Part shown: in pieces, positions 60,139 through 64,000 of the stretch
How positions within the stretch are numbered: position 1 is the stretch's first letter
Layout: each line of letters begins with the position of its first letter
Assembly: GCA_024275975.1 (NCBI GenBank)
Contig: JAJRYC010000004.1
Span: 1 to 64,000 of the forward strand
DNA length: 64,000 nt
Direction of reading: 5' to 3'
Source: Nitrospirota bacterium
GTDB taxonomy: Bacteria > Nitrospirota > Thermodesulfovibrionia > Thermodesulfovibrionales > UBA6898
Notes under the pieces: model-generated
The model's database searches: none
The model's input: the letters and a program-made list of their open reading frames with translations, nothing else
Told to the model about the DNA's origin: nothing
Translations under genes and position numbers: made by a program

Positions 60139-63100
60139 TTTGCCTCCTGTACGGCATATATAAGACCACTTCCGTTCCCTTTCCGAGTTCGCTTTTTATA
60201 TCCATCCGGCCATCATGCATTTTTATAATTTCACTGCATATAGAAAGTCCAAGCCCCGTCCCCTTAACCTTTTCACCGTGGAGTCCACGAAAGAACCTCG
60301 CTGGAAGATGCGGCAAATCCTCTTCAGGGATGCCCCAGCCATTGTCGGCTATTATGATTTCAAGCTCATCTTCCTTCCTGCTTACTGTTATCTCTATACT
60401 GCAACCGGCGTCGGAAAACGCCAGGGAATTATCAATGAAATTTACCAGCAGCTGCTTTAACTTTCCTTCATCTCCAACAAAGTCCCCGGTCTCTTTGACA
60501 GTATATTTAACGGACGCCCCCTTTTTTTCGATCAAGGAAGAGAAATTTTCGATCACCCTGATCAGAAGGGCTTCCATATCTATGGAGATCAATTTCAGGC
60601 TTTCCTTCCCGCTCTCTATCTTCGCGATACTAAGCAGGTCCGAGACCATATTCGACAGCCTTATTCCCTCATTAAGTATTATACCGAGGTATTTCCTGGC
60701 CTTTTTTTCCTCTATATCTCCATCAAGCATCATTTCGGTCATGCCGACTATCGCCGAAAGCGGCGTCCTGAATTCATGTGAAACAGACCTTATCAGGCAG
60801 GTCTTCATTCCGTCTATCTCTTTTTCCCTGCTTATATCCCGGAGTAAATTCACAGCGCCGATGACCTCTCCCTCTGCATCAAGAACGGGATCGCTGCTTA
60901 TTAACAAGGGTATTGTATTTCCATACGCCATTATCATCACGCCCTCGGCATTTGCGCTTTTTCCTGCAAGGGCTTTTTCCAGACATGCTTCAAGCATCAT
61001 TATGAAATCGGTATTTTCATCTCCACCATTAAAGACATCTCTTACGGTAAGACCCACGGCTTCCTGCGAAGGTATACCGGAATTTCGCTCGAAAGCCCTG
61101 TTTACGGATATAACTCTTCTGTTATTATCTACCGTAAGTATACTATCAGTAACACTCTGAAGGATAGCGTCTGAAAGACCCCTCGCCCTAATCACGCTGA
61201 GATAAAAGTCCGACCTTTCTATCGCAACGGCCAGGAAATTAGCTATGATCTGCAAAAAATGGATCTCTTCTTCCTTGAAATCCTTGCAGTCGTGATAATA
61301 AAGCGCATACGCGCCGACCGATTTATCTCCTATATACATCGGCACGGAGGCCGCTGTGCAAAAAGACAGTGCCGATATTTCAGGATGGATGTAAAATTTA
61401 TCCGCCGACTGGATATCCTGAATCACCGTCGGCATCCTCTTTTCAATGGAATAACCTTCTATGGAACTCGTTCCCTGCCGGTAGATGATCTCGGTTCCCG
61501 TGCTATTAATAGCAGTCGCTGATTTCAATATAAAGTTCCTGTCATCATCGCTCACAAGCAGCCAGGCAAAATCGGCCCTGAAAAAATCCTTTAACAGCAC
61601 TAGGATATGGCCCGTAATGCTCTTGAGTTCGACCGCGGAGCCTAATGTTGTCGACAGGGAAAGCAGCTGCGCGTGTTCTTCTTCCCTGCGTTTCCTCTGA
61701 TATTCATATAACGCCCGCATCTCTTCATAGAGCTTGATATTTTCCAGGGCGATGCCGGTCATATCACCTATCGACTTAAGGATATTTTCTTCTTCGGTTG
61801 TAAAAAAATGGGGCTTGAAATTAAAGAGGCAGAATACACCCAGAATTTTAGCCTTGCCCTTAATCGGTATACAGCAATATCCCTTCATGCCTGAATACCT
61901 GATCTGGGATTTCTCCGACCTACTGTCTTTTAAAATATTGGAAGACGTCACAATCTGACCCGAAACCGCGACTTTCCCGGGGATGTCTTCGCCAACCCTT
62001 ATCCTGCCCAGCTTTTTTACATATTCATCGGATATGCCCCTGTGATACCGGCATAGCATCTCTTTCCCGGTCTCATTGATAAAGAAAATTCCTCCGCCAT
62101 CCATATTCATCATCTCTATCATTTTGTCCAGCACCTCCGTGAATATCTCATCCGGACTGAGCGACCGGCTGAAGATCCCGGATATACTGTTCAGGGCAAC
62201 CAGTTCCCTGTTCTTCCTGGATATCTCTTCCTCGTTTTTCGCCCTTTCAGTAACATCCCTGAGGAGCTCCACTACATTTATTACATCGCCTGAAGAATTC
62301 CTGATCGGACTCGCAACGACCTCATGGTACTTTAAGTCTCCCGATAAATCCAGATGCCTGTGCGTTGTCCTGTGACTCCTGCCTGTCCTGAAGACAGCTT
62401 TTGCCGGACACTCCTGTCCCTCGATCCAGCATGGATGGTACAAGCCGTGCGACACCTCATGACATGGCACTCCTATTATCGGAGACCTCAAGTTTAAGGT
62501 GGCCGCCTTATTGGCCTTAACAACTTTGTAGTCCCGGTCTATCACCAGAAGCTCGTCCTGGATGCTGTCCATAATAGTCGCCAGATAATCCCTGGATTGC
62601 CGCAGCGCGGTCCTGAGTTCGCTCTGTTCCCTGAAATCTTTCAGAACACTAATCTTGCCGTATATCCTGTCATTGATATAAATCGGGCCGCCGCTGATCA
62701 GAACCGGTATCAGTGATCCGTCTTTAGCAAGAATACTGATTTCGTATATGGAGGACATTCCTTCCTCACTTTTTTCGTGAAGCGAGGCGTGCATAATCGC
62801 GGCGTTTTTTTCATCAAAAAAATCATAGATCGAGGAACCTGTCACTTCATCCCTGGAGTACCCGAAAAGCCTTGTGAACGCCGGGTTAACATCCAGCAGG
62901 TTGTTGTCATTATCAACAACCCAGAGGGGATCAAGCATCGCCTTTATATATGTGTCCTTCTTCTGAAGCTCGATAGTCTTTTCTTTTAAGGCTCTCGCCA
63001 TTTAATTAAATGTTTTTGTAATATATCCGAGTTCATCATTGCTGACTATTCTAAGATTGATATCAAGGTTTCCGTCTTTAAGCGCCTGAGAGCCTCTCTG

Positions 63101-63382
63101 TAGCTCCTTCATGGAAATCAACATGTTTCTCATAAAGAACATCGCCATCATAATGGCCAGTATCAGTATATAAATAGCATAAGGCACCATCTGTTCGACC
63201 AGCCTCGGGACAAAGGTCTCCTGAAGCCTGACGTATTCATCCGAATGATTAACGCGCTCTCCATGCTCCTCGATCATCTTGCTTGCCTGATTTAATATTG
63301 TTAACGAATAAGGGACCATTATGATAAGGGCAAATAAAAGTAACAGGGAAATAAGTTTGTGTGTAATCTTTTTTCTGAACAT
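60131..63382 (-). CDS. Multi-PAS/GAF sensor histidine kinase, interrupted by an in-frame TAA
   Basis: Frame of 1083 codons on the minus strand starting at ATG 63380-63382. Two membrane helices (about residues 9-30 and 65-85) and a HAMP linker (LQRGSQALKDGNLDINLRIV) lead to TKTFN, then TAA (63002-63004), then MARALKEKTIELQ. HAMP domains normally read FNEMA here, so GAA to TAA is the likely change. After that come PAS (FGYSRDEVTG), a second PAS with a Cys/His cluster (CHEVSHGLYHPC, CPAKAVFRTG), two GAF domains, a third PAS, HisKA (VSHEFRTPLSAIVG) and HATPase (NFIDNSLAFS, DNGWGIPEEDL, GTGLGLSI). Without readthrough a soluble kinase could start at the ATG after the TAA. Confidence 0.88.
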
Positions 63383-63999
63383 CAGATTAAACTCACCACC
63401 ACGGAAATCAGAAATAATATCACGCCCCACGAAAGAAATATGGCCGCAAGAGGAGCAGCGCCCTTCTCGATAATAGTTTCAAAATCCACTGAAAATCCGA
63501 TTGCCGCAAGCGCCGAGGAAAGGAAAAAGCTGCTGACGTTTCTAAAGTATCCAATCATGGGTTCGAGTATCCTGGTGAAATTGACAATTAAAGCAGAAAC
63601 TATAAAAACAATTATAAACCACGGTATTTTCACCTTTTTCTTTGCTTTGCCCGAGAGCAGAATCGCGGTTGTAACAAGGAAGAAGAGGAAGGATATCCGG
63701 ATTAATTTTATTTTAAGAGCGGTCTCGAAACATTCCCTGGAGATATTCAGAGAAGCAACCTTGACCTGCCCCAGCATGGGAAGCGTCGCGCCGGCAAAAA
63801 AGGCGCTATCTTCAACCCCAAGGGATAATACGTTCGCCAGAACAGGGTATAAAATCATTCCGGAGAGTCCCAGCATCATAACGGATATCACGGATATTGA
63901 AGTATCCTCCTTCCTGGCCCCGATAAGGGGAGATATCACGGCGATCGCGGACGCACCGCATACTGAAAGCCCCGAAGCAAGCAGTATCGCGAGTTTTCG
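63382..63999 (-). CDS. YeiH-family (UPF0324) membrane protein, partial at the window end
   Basis: C-terminal part of a polytopic membrane protein; the 5' end lies beyond the window. The visible frame begins KLAILLASGLSVCGASAIAV, the glycine/cysteine-containing helix of the YeiH/Cons_hypoth698 family (putative sulfate or sulfite exporters), followed by MMLGLSGMILYPVLANVLSL, FFAGATLPMLGQVKVASLNI and further membrane helices. The stop overlaps the kinase start (TGATG), so transporter, kinase and response regulator form one operon. Confidence 0.82.
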   Translation of the reverse strand, partial: RKLAILLASGLSVCGASAIAVISPLIGARKEDTSISVISVMMLGLSGMILYPVLANVLSLGVEDSAFFAGATLPMLGQVKVASLNISRECFETALKIKLIRISFLFFLVTTAILLSGKAKKKVKIPWFIIVFIVSALIVNFTRILEPMIGYFRNVSSFFLSSALAAIGFSVDFETIIEKGAAPLAAIFLSWGVILFLISVVVSLI

Positions 64000-64000
64000 A

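Noticed and set aside
2725-63004. Reassignment of TAA/TAG to glutamate
   Set aside because: TAA and TAG clearly terminate many tightly packed genes here, and a non-coding CRISPR repeat shows the same G-to-T change, so error or damage is the more economical reading.
1-64000. tRNA, rRNA, riboswitch or T-box elements
   Set aside because: I looked in the intergenic gaps, including upstream of ileS and argD, and saw no cloverleaf, rRNA or riboswitch signature; most gaps are too short or repeat-filled.

Overview
The window reads as a chromosomal segment of a diderm (LPS-bearing) bacterium. Evidence is the lptC-lptA-lptB-rpoN-hpf-rapZ block, LolA, Lgt/LspA, UppP and FtsK. The gene mix (cofactor-independent ApgM, a DUF512 radical-SAM protein, a TatD/radical-SAM fusion, a YeiH-type transporter with a large PAS/GAF kinase) suggests an uncultured anaerobic lineage of the Nitrospirota/Desulfobacterota kind. 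That placement is inference, since no rRNA or tRNA gene is visible.

Layout. 1-15.0 kb is a mostly plus-strand housekeeping block: DUF3426 tail, rsmB, PASTA protein, rpe, TPR protein, pgsA, DUF512 protein, aroE, lptCAB, rpoN, hpf, rapZ, cysteine desulfurase, argD, argF. 15.1-21.2 kb is a toxin-antitoxin hotspot: two nucleotidyltransferase/HEPN pairs, a broken antitoxin/TumE pair, hicBA, a small orphan CRISPR array and many dispersed non-coding repeats. 21.2-41.7 kb is a CRISPR island bracketed by near-identical direct repeats of about 365 bp. It holds a type III-D-like effector operon (Cas10 with GGDD but no HD domain, four Cas7-like RAMPs, Csx10-like, Csx19-like, a small helical subunit), a CARF gene translationally coupled to a four-helix membrane protein, cas6, a 29-repeat array, an RT-Cas1 fusion, two different cas2 genes, and a three-gene unit (VirD4/TraG-like ATPase, sigma-like protein, HEAT-repeat protein). 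42-45.6 kb carries an XRE regulator, a large PKD lipoprotein and a second TumA/TumE-type pair. 45.7-64 kb returns to housekeeping: RNase J, uppP, ftsK, lolA, tsaD, lgt-lspA-ileS on the minus strand, apgM, TatD/radical-SAM, and a minus-strand YeiH-kinase-response-regulator operon.

How the island may work (inference): RT-Cas1 with one or both Cas2 proteins could take up spacers from RNA or DNA. Cas6 would process the 35-bp-repeat transcript, and the III-D complex would bind target RNA and switch on cyclic oligoadenylate synthesis by Cas10. The only visible candidate downstream partners are the CARF protein and its coupled membrane protein. That pair is the best candidate here for an undescribed effector. 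A decayed fragment of a second copy of the membrane protein gene lies about 10 kb away at 20.6 kb.

Sequence-quality caution: several essential genes are interrupted. Five interruptions are Glu codons turned into TAA/TAG (rpe, rpoN twice, RNase J, the sensor kinase) and others are one-base changes in homopolymers (ileS, lgt, a TumE toxin). One CRISPR repeat shows the same G-to-T change, so base-level error or damage is more likely than loss of the genes.
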